Under the pieces are notes generated by a model that was given only the letters and a program-made list of their open reading frames with translations, was not told the origin of the DNA and did no database searches. A stretch of DNA of 58,659 nt from Allopseudospirillum japonicum (GTDB lineage Bacteria; Pseudomonadota; Gammaproteobacteria; Pseudomonadales; Halomonadaceae): positions 1 through 58,659 of the forward strand of contig NZ_FNYH01000012.1 of NCBI RefSeq assembly GCF_900108915.1, read 5' to 3'. Each line of letters begins with the position of its first letter. Position 1 is the first letter of the stretch. Below, piece after piece: positions 43,183-54,412 of this stretch. A program made the translations under genes and the position numbers.

Positions 43183-43731
43183 ATGCAAAGCACATCTATA
43201 GAACATAAGTTGTTGTTTCGTCATCCAAATAAAGATGATGGTGTCGCGATTCACCGCCTAATCGATGCTTGTAAGCCCCTCGATTTAAACTCAGTGTATA
43301 ACTATCTTTTATTATGCACGCATTTTTCTTCTAGCTGTTTGGTTGCTGAACTAGATGGCGAAATCCAAGGTTTTGTCTCTGGTTATATTAAACCCGCACA
43401 AGCTGGCGGCGACCCGGAGATCTTTCAATCTCAGGACGCTTCTAGCAGCTCGGCAAGCACCTATTTCCTATGGCAAATTGCGATTGGTGCGCCACTGCGC
43501 GGTCAAGGCATGGGGCTGCGCCTGATCGAACAAGTGTTAGCCTCTGCAAGCTGTGCGCAAGTGCAGGCACTAGAAACCAGTATCACCCCTTCTAATCAAG
43601 CCTCTTGGGCGCTATTTCGTAGCTTCGCGCGCCAGCGTCAAGCAAGTCTGCAAAGTGCGGATTGGTTTAGTGCTGCACAACTCGGTGGCGAGCACGAGCC
43701 TGAGCATCTATTGCGTATTAGTTGGGCTTAG
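43183..43731 (+). CDS. ectA: L-2,4-diaminobutyrate acetyltransferase
   Basis: A 182-residue GNAT-family enzyme that acetylates L-2,4-diaminobutyrate in ectoine biosynthesis. EctA features are KPLDLNSVYNYLLLCTHF near the N terminus, the acetyl-CoA loop GAPLRGQGMGLRLIE and ETSITPSNQASWALF. Length is usual. It is the first gene of ectABC. There is no clear ribosome binding site, and the predicted leader is only about 25 nt. A product for the aspartokinase or ectoine hydroxylase step is not encoded after ectC. Confidence 0.96.
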   Translation: MQSTSIEHKLLFRHPNKDDGVAIHRLIDACKPLDLNSVYNYLLLCTHFSSSCLVAELDGEIQGFVSGYIKPAQAGGDPEIFQSQDASSSSASTYFLWQIAIGAPLRGQGMGLRLIEQVLASASCAQVQALETSITPSNQASWALFRSFARQRQASLQSADWFSAAQLGGEHEPEHLLRISWA

Positions 43732-43769
43732 AGAGTCCTTTTCTTTATTTCAATCATTCTAATAATTAA

Positions 43770-45101
<1,332 letters not shown>

Positions 45102-45147
45102 TTTTTTCTGAGCATTTTCAGTGCGCTCTTCATTGCCTGAAGGTATT

Positions 45148-45177
45148 CGCTGGCTCCTGTGGGGGTCAGCGCTTTTT
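45148..45177 (+). terminator. Terminator-like hairpin between ectB and ectC
   Basis: CGCTGGCTCC and GGGGTCAGCG pair over 10 bp (two G-U pairs) with a tight 4-nt loop, followed by CTTTTT. It ends only 20 nt before the ectC ATG. It looks like an intrinsic terminator or attenuator inside the operon and would also sequester the region just upstream of ectC. Confidence 0.6.
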
Positions 45178-45197
45178 AAGATCCAATTGGGACAGCT

Positions 45198-45596
45198 ATG
45201 ATAGTACGTAATCTTCAACAAGCCCGTAACACAGATCGTCATGTGGTCGCAGAAAAAGGCCAGTGGGAAAGCACACGTTTGCTTTTAAAAGATGACAATA
45301 TGGGGTTTTCCTTCCATATCACAGTGATTCATGCAGATACGGAAACCCATATTTGGTATAAGCATCATTTAGAATCTGTTTATTGTATTGAAGGCGAAGG
45401 CGAAGTAGAAACGCTGGCTGATGGTAAAATCTGGCCGATCAAACCAGGTGATATTTACATCTTAGACCAACACGATGAACATTTGCTGCGCGCCTCCAAA
45501 ACGATGACCTTGGCTTGTGTGTTTTCACCACCGATTGTCGGTAATGAGCGTCATCGCGAGGATGGCTCTTATGCGCCCGTAGAAGACGCAACTTAG
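45198..45596 (+). CDS. ectC: Ectoine synthase
   Basis: A 132-residue cupin enzyme that cyclises N-gamma-acetyl-diaminobutyrate to ectoine. It begins [16 protein letters not shown] and contains [20 protein letters not shown] and [18 protein letters not shown], all characteristic of EctC. GGGACAG lies before the ATG. Expression probably depends on read-through of the hairpin upstream. A strong terminator follows the gene. Confidence 0.97.
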   Translation: MIVRNLQQARNTDRHVVAEKGQWESTRLLLKDDNMGFSFHITVIHADTETHIWYKHHLESVYCIEGEGEVETLADGKIWPIKPGDIYILDQHDEHLLRASKTMTLACVFSPPIVGNERHREDGSYAPVEDAT

Positions 45597-45620
45597 TAGT
45601 GATCAATACATTTGATCAGC

Positions 45621-45650
45621 ATAAGGCACCTTGAAGGTGCCTTATTTTTT
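45621..45650 (+). terminator. Intrinsic terminator of ectABC
   Basis: ATAAGGCACCT pairs with AGGTGCCTTAT around TGA, followed by a run of T. It starts 24 bp after the ectC stop. Confidence 0.95.
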
Positions 45651-45776
45651 GGAAGTTCAACCCAGTCTAAGCATGACACCACTTTGCCTAATGCGGATAA
45701 CATGCGAAAATTCTAGTATTCATAGCTGATACAGCGACTTATTTTTTCTTGCAGCGCTTACTTACTGGAAATACCG

Positions 45777-46637
45777 ATGAACGCACAGTGTCTTGATGGT
45801 AAACAAATTGCTTTAGATATACGTCAACAGGTAGCAGAGCGTGTGGCTGCTCGTCAAGCTGCAGGTGGACGCGCACCTAATTTGGCTGTCGTGCTCGTAG
45901 GTGAAGATCCAGCCTCGCAAGTGTATGTGAATAATAAACACTTAGCATGTGAAAAAGCAGGCATAGGCTCGATTATGCACCGCTTACCTGCGAGTACCAG
46001 TCAGGCAGAATTAGAGGCTTTGGTTGAACAACTCAATACGGATGAGCAAGTAGATGGCATCTTGGTCCAGCTGCCTTTACCCGTACATTTAAATGCAGAA
46101 CCTATCTTAGAACAAATTCGCCCAGATAAGGATGTAGATGGTTTTCATCCTTATAATCTTGGGCGTTTGGCGCAACGTATGCCAACTTTACGTCCTTGTA
46201 CGCCAAAAGGCATCATGACTTTGCTCGAACGTACTGGCATTAAATTACGTGGCCTTAATGCAACCATTGTGGGAGCCTCTAATATTGTGGGTCGTCCGAT
46301 GGCGTTGGAACTTTTGCTGGCAGGTTGCACAGTCACAGTGACACACAGGTTCACCCAAGATATGCAAGCCCATCTTGCAGATGCGGATATTGTGGTGGTG
46401 GCTGTGGGTAAACCAGGACTGGTGCAAGGAGAGTGGATTAAACCTGGCGCTGTGGTGATTGATGTTGGTATCAATCGTTTAGCAGACGGCCGTCTAGTCG
46501 GTGATGTGGTGTTCGAAACTGCAGCACAACGTGCTGCTTGGATTACTCCAGTGCCTGGTGGTGTTGGACCTATGACAGTGGCTTCCTTACTGGAAAATAC
46601 ATTACAAGCTTGCGAAGTTCATGCACCTCTAGTCTAA
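45777..46637 (+). CDS. folD: Methylenetetrahydrofolate dehydrogenase/cyclohydrolase FolD
   Basis: A 286-residue bifunctional enzyme interconverting methylene-, methenyl- and formyl-tetrahydrofolate. FolD signatures are [39 protein letters not shown] and the C-terminal [18 protein letters not shown]. The Lys in the YxxxK motif is present (YVNNK). Length is usual. It has its own terminator and is unrelated to the ectoine operon upstream. Confidence 0.97.
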   Translation: MNAQCLDGKQIALDIRQQVAERVAARQAAGGRAPNLAVVLVGEDPASQVYVNNKHLACEKAGIGSIMHRLPASTSQAELEALVEQLNTDEQVDGILVQLPLPVHLNAEPILEQIRPDKDVDGFHPYNLGRLAQRMPTLRPCTPKGIMTLLERTGIKLRGLNATIVGASNIVGRPMALELLLAGCTVTVTHRFTQDMQAHLADADIVVVAVGKPGLVQGEWIKPGAVVIDVGINRLADGRLVGDVVFETAAQRAAWITPVPGGVGPMTVASLLENTLQACEVHAPLV

Positions 46638-46676
46638 AAAGTCTAAAATTCTTATATATATATAAGTTTATGGCAG

Positions 46677-46710
46677 CCTTGCGTTAGAAGCATAACGCAA
46701 GGTTTTTTTT
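46677..46710 (+). terminator. Intrinsic terminator of folD
   Basis: CCTTGCGTTA and TAACGCAAGG form a perfect 10-bp stem with a 6-nt loop and eight trailing T. A 16-nt A/T palindrome (CTTATATATATATAAG, 46651-46666) lies just before it. Confidence 0.96.
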
Positions 46711-46804
46711 GATAAAAAAAGGGGCTTCTTATAAGATTCCAAATTAATGGGTTTATCTTAGCAAGATAAACAAAAAACTCATGTGTGGGATTTGAGATCT
46801 ATCT

Positions 46805-48841
46805 ATGATTGAGCAATATAAGCAAGTCTCTCTCGCTGCCCAATTAACTTGGGTGATTAGCATTTTGATGATCAGTGCTGGGTTGCTAATTACCTTTAGC
46901 CTGACGCAAAAAATGCAGACACATTTAAGTGCTGAGGCTAAAGTGAGCCTGCAACAACAAAGTGCAACCATTAGCGAATTCTTAGCCTTTTATCATCATA
47001 ACAGCTTAGATAATGCGCAACGTCTCTCAGATATTTTCTTCAATTTATTTCCGCAAGGGGTATCTTTTAGTGATCAACAGGTTCGTGTTGGTCAATATCA
47101 GACATCAGCTTTAGTCGATGAATCAGGAATTATTAATAATGACTTTACTAAAGTGGATCGTTTTACACGAATGACTGGGGGGACAGCGACTGTCTTTGCT
47201 CGTTATCAAGATGATTTTTTACGTATTAGTACGTCACTAAAAAAACAAGATGGTCAGCGAGCTTTAGGTACTTTGCTTGGAAAAACACATCCAGGTTATC
47301 AAGCCTTGATTAAAGGAAAAGTATATCAGGGCGTCGCTCATTTATTTGGTCGAGATTATATGACCATTTATCGACCAATTCAGGATGAAAGAAACAATAC
47401 TATTGCTATTTTATATATAGGATTTGATCTAACTGAAGGTTTAAAGGATTTACGAGACACCTTAACACATATTCAAGTAGGAGAGACTGGGTATGCGACA
47501 ATTTTAGCTGGACGTGGACATACAAAGGCAGGTGAAGTCTTAATGCATCCACAGCTGGCAGGGAAATCTCTAACTCAAGTACAAGCGGCAGATGCTTCTT
47601 ATCCTTTTACTATTTTATTAGAGCAACAAAAAGGCACTTTAGACTATCCTTGGCAAGATACTCAAGGGAAAATTGCAGCATATCAGCATATTCCTGGTTG
47701 GAATTGGGTGATTTTATTGGGAAGTTTTGCAGATGAGTTTGCACAAACAAGTCAAATATTACGCAATACATTAATATTGTTTATTGGCCTAAGTACATTA
47801 AGCATTATTGTTATTTCAGCTTGGATAGTCAAACAAAGATTAGTCCCCCTAGCGAAAGTAACCCGAAATTTAACTGCAATTGGAGAAGGGCGCTTAAATA
47901 TTGCAGTTGATCCTCTTATCCATCAGGGGGTAACAGGACAAAACGAGGTGCTGCACCTGCGGCAGGCAACCTACAAAATGCACTCAGGGTTAAGAGATTT
48001 AGTGACTTGTTTAGAGCAAGCGGCTCAAGGTGTTCAGCAAGAAGCTCAACAAGTACGTCAAGCAAGTCATGTGACTGAAGAAGCAGCACATCAACAAACC
48101 GTAGAAATTCGCCAGCTGGTCACGGCGATGGATGAAATGACGGCAACCACAAATGAAGTGGCAGAAAATGCACGGTCAGCTGCTTTAGAAACGCAAACAG
48201 GAAGTGATAAAGCGGCGCAAGGCCAACAAGCAGCACATGCAATTCATGATACTTTGGAAGGACTAACCCAAGCGATGCATCAAGCCTCGCAACTGATTCA
48301 AGAAGTGGCCAACGAAAGTAATAATATTAGTGGTTTTATGAGCACCATTAGCGAGGTAGCAGAGCAAACTAATTTATTAGCTTTGAATGCAGCGATCGAA
48401 GCTGCACGTGCGGGGGAGTCTGGCCGTGGGTTTGCTGTTGTTGCCGATGAGGTACGCGCCTTGGCAGGGCGAACTCAGGAAGCAACAGCAGAAATTCACC
48501 AGCTAGTCGGGCATCTACAAGAGAAAATCGATGCTGCAGTGACAGCGATTGAACAAGGCGATCAAGCCGCAAAACTTGGCCATCAACAAGCACAAACAGC
48601 CAAGCAAAGCTTGACGGAAATTAGCCAATATATGCACGAAATCACAGATCACAGTACATGTATTGCGAGTGCTGCCGAACAGCAAGCGGCGGTGGCAGAA
48701 ACCGTCAGTCAAAGCTTGCAAACCTTGTATCAACTCTCAGAACAAAGTGTGCAAGCATGTGTGGCAAATACACAGGTAAGCATACGTTTGGACGCTAGCT
48801 GCCAGCATATTCATCAGCAGCTTGCGCGTTTTCAGTTGTAA
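46805..48841 (+). CDS. Methyl-accepting chemotaxis protein with Cache3/Cache2-type sensor
   Basis: A 678-residue chemoreceptor: membrane segment 1 (about 15-35), periplasmic Cache3/Cache2-fusion-type sensor (about 40-315, with [20 protein letters not shown] and [10 protein letters not shown]), membrane segment 2 (about 322-342), HAMP (about 345-400) and signalling domain with tip [20 protein letters not shown]. The ligand is not predictable. It differs from the dCache receptor at 15970-17835 in sensor type, so the two respond to different compounds. It is monocistronic after folD. Confidence 0.93.
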   Translation: MIEQYKQVSLAAQLTWVISILMISAGLLITFSLTQKMQTHLSAEAKVSLQQQSATISEFLAFYHHNSLDNAQRLSDIFFNLFPQGVSFSDQQVRVGQYQTSALVDESGIINNDFTKVDRFTRMTGGTATVFARYQDDFLRISTSLKKQDGQRALGTLLGKTHPGYQALIKGKVYQGVAHLFGRDYMTIYRPIQDERNNTIAILYIGFDLTEGLKDLRDTLTHIQVGETGYATILAGRGHTKAGEVLMHPQLAGKSLTQVQAADASYPFTILLEQQKGTLDYPWQDTQGKIAAYQHIPGWNWVILLGSFADEFAQTSQILRNTLILFIGLSTLSIIVISAWIVKQRLVPLAKVTRNLTAIGEGRLNIAVDPLIHQGVTGQNEVLHLRQATYKMHSGLRDLVTCLEQAAQGVQQEAQQVRQASHVTEEAAHQQTVEIRQLVTAMDEMTATTNEVAENARSAALETQTGSDKAAQGQQAAHAIHDTLEGLTQAMHQASQLIQEVANESNNISGFMSTISEVAEQTNLLALNAAIEAARAGESGRGFAVVADEVRALAGRTQEATAEIHQLVGHLQEKIDAAVTAIEQGDQAAKLGHQQAQTAKQSLTEISQYMHEITDHSTCIASAAEQQAAVAETVSQSLQTLYQLSEQSVQACVANTQVSIRLDASCQHIHQQLARFQL

Positions 48842-48875
48842 ACATGGATGCATGTTACCTTTAAGTTAGGCAAGC

Positions 48876-50678
48876 TTAACGGGTCTGTGTGGAGGTTTTT
48901 TCTGCTTGGCCCGTTTGCTGTAAAGCTAACAATTTTAGCTCGGCCTCATCAAAAAGATGCGCTTTTTGCTGTGTTAACAGATCATAAACAACACCATATT
49001 CAAGTACATTTTGGACATAATGGCGGGTCTCTCTAAATGGAATTACCTCTATCCATATATCTAAAGGTAAATGTCCGCGTTCTTGTAACCAAGCTCTGAC
49101 ACGGTGTGGACCTGCATTATAAGCAGCTGTGGCATAAATACGATTTCCATTAAAATCCGCACGCATTTTTGCTAAGTAAGCACTGCCTAGTGCAATATTA
49201 ATTTCAGGTTGATAAAGATCCACACTGGTGTTGAAAGGTAAATTAAACTGACGGGCTGTTTGTTCTGCTGTTTTAGGTAATAACTGCATGAGACCTTTGG
49301 CATTGGCATGTGAGCGTGCTTTAGCATTAAATGCGCTTTCTTGACGTGTAATCGATAAGGCCCAATTCATAGGAATCTGGTGTAAATCAGTAAACTTACT
49401 ATATAAGTCTTGGTGCTCTATAGGAAAACGTAAGTTCAAATCATCCCATTCTTGTAAACGTGCAGCGGCAATAATTGCTTGCGTGTACCATTGGTACTTT
49501 TTAGCAAGGTGTGCTAAGGCATGTTGCTCATTCTTACTCAATGTTGGAAAAATACGATTCCATTCTAAGCGAGCATAATAAAACTCTTCTTGCTGTATCA
49601 GCTCAACAATACGCTGCACACTGGGTTTTTTATATAAATGTGCAAAGCTATCTTCGGACCAAGTGACCAAATGCTGATTAAGGTGGAATCCCTGTCCTAG
49701 TTGCTGGGCCGCTAAAAAACCATAATAACTACGCTTTTTAGCTAAAGCTTGTAACTTTTTGGTTTGTATTGCACCGGTTGATTTTTGTTGTGCTACCGCA
49801 GACCAATAGTGCCAACGGTCTGTGTGAGCTTCTTGCTTAGGTAAGTGTGCGAGATGTTCAAGGACTTGTGGCCAATCTTGTTGGCTTAAGGCAAAGCGAA
49901 TGCGCCATTCAGTCAATTCTAAATCTTGGTATTTTGGATCTAGCTTTGCCATGAGCTGAGGGGTTTGAGGTAAAAAACGGCTCGCGTATTGAGCCAACCG
50001 CCAATTGCCTTCTTGAATGGCCTTCCAAGTCCGCTGAATAGCAACTACTTGTGTTAACCCCCCTTTTTCTTTCCAAATTTTAAATAATGGATCACAAGCA
50101 TCTGGTTGGGAGTGACCTACCTGCCAAAGAGAGGTAAGATCCTGCATTTTTGCTGATGTCAAAAAAGTATCCGCAGAAGTTAAATTAAGCTGAGCTTGTA
50201 AGTCTAAACAAAGATAATGAGTGCCGGCAATATCTGCTAATTGATAAGCATCATGGTATCCTTGCCAGTCACGACGTGCTGCTAATGTATTGAGCCATTT
50301 ACGGTGTAAACTAATGCGTGCAGGTAAATCCTGATATTCTTTAATAAAACTTTCGATTTCTTGAGCAGAAACTTGCTGCATAAAGGTATTAAAGTAATAA
50401 GCTTGTGCATAAGGGTATAAAGGATAAGCTTGTAAATTTGATAACAAGCTTTTTGCTTTTGTCATATCTTGTTGTTGAATAGCGGTGAAAGCTTTTTGAT
50501 AACTTATTCTTAAGTCGCTCAGGGCATATCTCGGAAGGGGAATTTTTGCGGTAGTAGTTGATGCAGAGACGTTTTGAGGATCAGCAGGTGTTGCATCAGT
50601 TTGCGCATAGGCACCTGTGTTGGTAGCCATGAGGATGCATAGGCTAAGATATGAAGCACGAACAGAAAAAACAGACAT
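48876..50678 (-). CDS. slt: Soluble lytic murein transglycosylase (Slt70-like)
   Basis: A 600-residue periplasmic enzyme: signal peptide (1-25, ending AYA), a long alpha-helical superhelix (about 50-420), and a C-terminal lysozyme-like SLT domain. The catalytic Glu is in SITRQESAFN, followed by ANAKGLMQLLPKTA and YATAAYNAGPHRV. It cleaves peptidoglycan with formation of 1,6-anhydro-muramic ends. Length and layout fit Slt70. It is monocistronic and converges with the chemoreceptor gene with a 34-bp gap. Confidence 0.93.
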   Translation of the reverse strand: MSVFSVRASYLSLCILMATNTGAYAQTDATPADPQNVSASTTTAKIPLPRYALSDLRISYQKAFTAIQQQDMTKAKSLLSNLQAYPLYPYAQAYYFNTFMQQVSAQEIESFIKEYQDLPARISLHRKWLNTLAARRDWQGYHDAYQLADIAGTHYLCLDLQAQLNLTSADTFLTSAKMQDLTSLWQVGHSQPDACDPLFKIWKEKGGLTQVVAIQRTWKAIQEGNWRLAQYASRFLPQTPQLMAKLDPKYQDLELTEWRIRFALSQQDWPQVLEHLAHLPKQEAHTDRWHYWSAVAQQKSTGAIQTKKLQALAKKRSYYGFLAAQQLGQGFHLNQHLVTWSEDSFAHLYKKPSVQRIVELIQQEEFYYARLEWNRIFPTLSKNEQHALAHLAKKYQWYTQAIIAAARLQEWDDLNLRFPIEHQDLYSKFTDLHQIPMNWALSITRQESAFNAKARSHANAKGLMQLLPKTAEQTARQFNLPFNTSVDLYQPEINIALGSAYLAKMRADFNGNRIYATAAYNAGPHRVRAWLQERGHLPLDIWIEVIPFRETRHYVQNVLEYGVVYDLLTQQKAHLFDEAELKLLALQQTGQAEKTSTQTR

Positions 50679-50796
50679 AAACTAAAACTCCTCAACTAAG
50701 CATCCAAATACAAATGCCTCTAGCTTAGCATTTTGTAGCTTAAAAACGCACCCTAAGACAAAATTTGTTTTATCTAATTTTTATACCGTTATCTTT

Positions 50797-51816
50797 TTAT
50801 TTTTTCCATTGCTTTGGAGATAATCCTGTCCAACGTTTGAAGGCATGGCAAAAAGCAGCGCTTTCAGAAAAACCTGTTTTTTCACTTATTTCTTGCACAG
50901 AAAAATTTTCTGCTGATAAAAGCTTCAAAGCAAAATCACGGCGTAGCTCATCTTTGAGTTGTCTAATACCGATACCTTCATGATTAAGACGGCGCTTTAA
51001 AGTTCTTGGTGTCATATGGAGTTGAGAGGCAAGCTGATCTAGTGTAGGCATAGCATCGAAATCATAGGCTTGTAGCAACTTCTTTAATTGAGTTTGTAAA
51101 CGTTCATCCTTCTCAGGGTAATGAAAAATAATCCCTGGCGCACTACGTAAAAAATAAACCAGCTCTGAATGTGTACGTACCAAAGGTAATTGCAAATAGC
51201 GTGGATGCAAACTAAAGCCGCAAAAATCGTGCTGATATTTTAATTTTCCAGAATACATAACCCTATATTCTGCAGCATGTGAAGGTAATGAATAGTTGAA
51301 ATATGTTTCAATATAAGGGATTTGTTGACCAACTAACCAGCTAGAAAAACGTTGCCACATAATAAGTAAAAATTCCTGCATAAGATGATCAGGGTCTTTG
51401 TTTTGTGCATTTAATTGTAATTGGTAGAATACTTTTGGAGATTTTTCATCAATTATAACCGGTGAGTTTTTAATAAATCCAAGGCTAATATCTGGATGAA
51501 GTACTCGGTAAAAGCGGGCACTTTGATGCAACATACCACCTAAAGTTTTTGCTTGGTAAGCCAGTTCAGCCATCAAAGCAAAAGTACCTAAACGGCAAGC
51601 GGTGGGAGCCAGCCCCATAAATTCATCTTGCGTGGCTTTCCAAACGGCTTGAATCAGATCATTGAGCTGCTGTTCAGTGATTTTATATTTGGTTTGCTGC
51701 AAATAATGGTGAGGTATCTTGGCTGCATCTAGCAAGCTTTGAGCATCTTGCCCTTGTGTGAGAGCACCTTTAATGGTGGCATAAATATAGTGGTTAGCGA
51801 TGTGTGCTTTTGACAT
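50797..51816 (-). CDS. AraC-family transcriptional regulator
   Basis: About 339 residues. An N-terminal arabinose-binding-like ligand domain (about 20-190, PF12625 type) is followed by a C-terminal AraC HTH pair (TLDQLASQLHMTPRTLKRRL and SVQEISEKTGFSESAAFCHA, then FKRWTGLSPKQW). The frame is open to 51870, but AGGAG just before a double ATG sets the start at 51816 or 51819. Regulators of this layout often sit beside genes for fatty acid or related acyl-CoA breakdown. Here it is divergent from an acyl-CoA dehydrogenase/thiolase/ligase operon, which it likely activates. Confidence 0.92.
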   Translation of the reverse strand: MSKAHIANHYIYATIKGALTQGQDAQSLLDAAKIPHHYLQQTKYKITEQQLNDLIQAVWKATQDEFMGLAPTACRLGTFALMAELAYQAKTLGGMLHQSARFYRVLHPDISLGFIKNSPVIIDEKSPKVFYQLQLNAQNKDPDHLMQEFLLIMWQRFSSWLVGQQIPYIETYFNYSLPSHAAEYRVMYSGKLKYQHDFCGFSLHPRYLQLPLVRTHSELVYFLRSAPGIIFHYPEKDERLQTQLKKLLQAYDFDAMPTLDQLASQLHMTPRTLKRRLNHEGIGIRQLKDELRRDFALKLLSAENFSVQEISEKTGFSESAAFCHAFKRWTGLSPKQWKK

Positions 51817-51972
51817 CATGGCTCCTGGTTTTTTTCTTTTTTTGAATATTTGTGTGGCCTTTTGGATCAATAAAAAAGACCTATTTTATCATTTAGCACT
51901 TTGGACAAAGGCGGTTTAATGGCCTAAGGAATCAAGAAAAATAAAAATCCTATCCTAAGTGAGGCAACGAAA

Positions 51973-53136
51973 ATGCTTGATACTGGTTTAGATCTGCACA
52001 TTTATGGTGAAGATGCGCCCCTAATGCTGAACATGGTACAGAAAATTTTACAGCAAGAGGTCGCACCTCATTTTGAAGCTTGGGAAGCCGCTTGTCAGCT
52101 ACCTCGTACTTTATGGAATACCTTGGGACAGGCAGGGCTTTTGGGTGTTGATATGCCGGCCATGTATGGTGGCGCTGAAACCAATTTTTCAGTATGTGCC
52201 ATGATCTGTGAGGAGATTTCGCGTCAAGGATTTGGTGGTCTAGCCAGTGGTTATAACATTCATGCCAATATTGTCATGCCTTATATTCTGCATCTAGGGA
52301 CGCAGGCACAAAAGCAAGCTTGGTTGCCAGCAATGATTCGTGGTGAGGTGCTGGGAGCGATTGCAATGACAGAACCTCATGCAGGTAGTGATTTAGCTGC
52401 CTTGAAAACTCAGGTAGTGAAGGTTGAAAAAGGTTGGCGCTTACAGGGTTCTAAAATTTTTATAACTAATGGTGTATTGGCTGATTTAGTCATTGTATGT
52501 GCAAAAACGGATCTTAAGGCTGGCGCAAAAGGTATTTCTTTATTCTTAGTACCAGCAGATAGCCCTGGTTTTTATAAAAGCCGTGGGATTCGTAAAATTG
52601 GCCAACATACTAGTGATACTGCAGAGTTATTTTTTGATAATGTTTTTTTACCAGAAGATGCCTTATTAGGAGAACTCAATCAAGGTTTTATTTATTTAAT
52701 GGAAGAGTTGCCGCGGGAACGTTTGGGTGTTGCAGCACAAGCGTTAGGAGCAATTCAAGGTGCAATACAACTCACTTTTGATTATGTAAAAAACCGCCAA
52801 GTCTTTGGGAAAAAATTATCTGAATTACAAAATACACGATTTAAACTTGCAGAAATCTATGCCCAATTTACGCTAGGGCGTGCTTATTTTAATCAATGTC
52901 TACAAGCTTATGTAGAAGGGAATTTAAGTGTGACAGATGCGGCAATCTTAAAGTTAAAACTAACAGAAATGCAATGTGCCGCGACAGATGAATGTTTACA
53001 ACTCTTTGGTGGTTATGGATACACACAAGAATACCCTATTTCGCGATTTTATGTTGATGCGAGAATTCAAACGATTTACGCAGGCACTTCAGAAATTATG
53101 AAAGAAGTGATTGCACGTTCTTTATTAGGAAAATAA
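51973..53136 (+). CDS. Acyl-CoA dehydrogenase
   Basis: A 387-residue FAD-dependent acyl-CoA dehydrogenase. Typical motifs are AMTEPHAGSDLAALKT, KIFITNG, LFGGYGYTQEYPISRFYVD and IYAGTSEIMKEVIAR. The catalytic Glu is probably that in YAGTSEI. It introduces the 2,3-double bond in an acyl-CoA; chain specificity is not evident. It is the first gene of an operon with thiolase (19 bp on) and acyl-CoA ligase. It is divergent from the AraC regulator. Confidence 0.94.
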   Translation: MLDTGLDLHIYGEDAPLMLNMVQKILQQEVAPHFEAWEAACQLPRTLWNTLGQAGLLGVDMPAMYGGAETNFSVCAMICEEISRQGFGGLASGYNIHANIVMPYILHLGTQAQKQAWLPAMIRGEVLGAIAMTEPHAGSDLAALKTQVVKVEKGWRLQGSKIFITNGVLADLVIVCAKTDLKAGAKGISLFLVPADSPGFYKSRGIRKIGQHTSDTAELFFDNVFLPEDALLGELNQGFIYLMEELPRERLGVAAQALGAIQGAIQLTFDYVKNRQVFGKKLSELQNTRFKLAEIYAQFTLGRAYFNQCLQAYVEGNLSVTDAAILKLKLTEMQCAATDECLQLFGGYGYTQEYPISRFYVDARIQTIYAGTSEIMKEVIARSLLGK

Positions 53137-53155
53137 TTGAGCAAGGGAGCCCTAT

Positions 53156-54349
53156 ATGAAACCCACAGATGAGATTGTGATTTTATCTGGTTCACGAACA
53201 GCCATCGGTAGTTTTGGTGGTTGCCTAAGCCGATTGACCCCAGCGGAAATGGGGACTCAGGTAGCGAAAGCCGCGATTCAAGACTCTGGCATTGCTGCAG
53301 AAATGATAGACCACGCAGTATTTGGTCACATTATTACCACATCGCCTCAGGATGCTTATTTAGCACGTCATATTGCCTTGAATGCAGGACTTCCAGTGAG
53401 CTCGGCAGCTTTTAATGTGAATCGTTTGTGTGGTTCTTCTGTGCAGGCGATTATTTCAGCAGCACAGATGCTTGCCTCTGGTATGAGCCAATATGCGCTT
53501 GTTGGTGGCGCTGAGAGCATGAGTCAAGGGGCTTATCTTCTGCCAAAGTTACGTTTTGGGCAGCGGATGGGAGATGCGCAATCTATTGATTTAACTTTAG
53601 GGATTTTAAGTGATCCTTTCGATAGCGGCCATATGGGAATGACAGCAGAGCGTATTGCCAAGCGTTATGCTTACACACGTGAGCAGCTAGATGCCTATGC
53701 GCTGGCCAGTCATCAAAAAGCGGCTGCAGCCATGGCCGCAGGGTACTTTAAATCACAAATTACACCTATTTGTGTTCAACAAGGGCGTGTGCAAGTTGAG
53801 TTTGCTGAGGACGAACATGTACGCAGCCAAATTAGTTTATCAAGCCTGGCTTGTTTAAAACCAGCCTTTAGCGCGCAAGGTATTGTGACTGCTGGGAATG
53901 CCTCTGGTATTAATGATGGTGCTGCGGCCTTGGTATTAACGACAGCACAGGCGGCGGCACAGCAAGGGTTAAAACCCAGAGCGCGTTTGGTTGCTTATGC
54001 CGTGGCTGGGGTAGAACCAGAAGTGATGGGGTTAGGCCCGATTCCAGCAGTCAAGCAAGCTTTGGCGCAAGCCGGCTTATCTACTGCGGATCTTGATGTC
54101 ATTGAATCGAATGAGGCCTTTGCTGCGCAAGCGATGGCAGTGACGCAAACTCTTGAATTAGACCCCGCAAAGGTGAATCCAAATGGTGGTGCGATTGCCC
54201 ACGGACACCCTGTGGGAGCAACGGGTGCTATCATTACAATCAAAGCTTTACATGAGTTAGAGCGCATTCAAGGACGTTATGCCTTGGTGACCATGTGTAT
54301 CGGTGGTGGGCAAGGGATTGCTTTAATTATTGAATCTTTAGCCTCTTAG
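53156..54349 (+). CDS. Acetyl-CoA acetyltransferase (thiolase)
   Basis: A 397-residue thiolase. The nucleophilic Cys lies in NRLCGSSVQAI, the second catalytic His in GGAIAHGHPVGATGA, and the last Cys in TMCIGGGQG. Length is that of the family. It may cleave a beta-ketoacyl-CoA or condense two acetyl-CoA units; sequence does not decide. GGGAGCC precedes the ATG. It sits between acyl-CoA dehydrogenase and acyl-CoA ligase genes, which suggests beta-oxidation of an organic acid. The hydratase and hydroxyacyl-CoA dehydrogenase steps must be encoded elsewhere. Confidence 0.94.
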   Translation: MKPTDEIVILSGSRTAIGSFGGCLSRLTPAEMGTQVAKAAIQDSGIAAEMIDHAVFGHIITTSPQDAYLARHIALNAGLPVSSAAFNVNRLCGSSVQAIISAAQMLASGMSQYALVGGAESMSQGAYLLPKLRFGQRMGDAQSIDLTLGILSDPFDSGHMGMTAERIAKRYAYTREQLDAYALASHQKAAAAMAAGYFKSQITPICVQQGRVQVEFAEDEHVRSQISLSSLACLKPAFSAQGIVTAGNASGINDGAAALVLTTAQAAAQQGLKPRARLVAYAVAGVEPEVMGLGPIPAVKQALAQAGLSTADLDVIESNEAFAAQAMAVTQTLELDPAKVNPNGGAIAHGHPVGATGAIITIKALHELERIQGRYALVTMCIGGGQGIALIIESLAS

Positions 54350-54412
54350 TCGATTTTAAATCGATATCATCTTATCTACTAAAATATAAAAATAACAATT
54401 CAGGACATTTGT

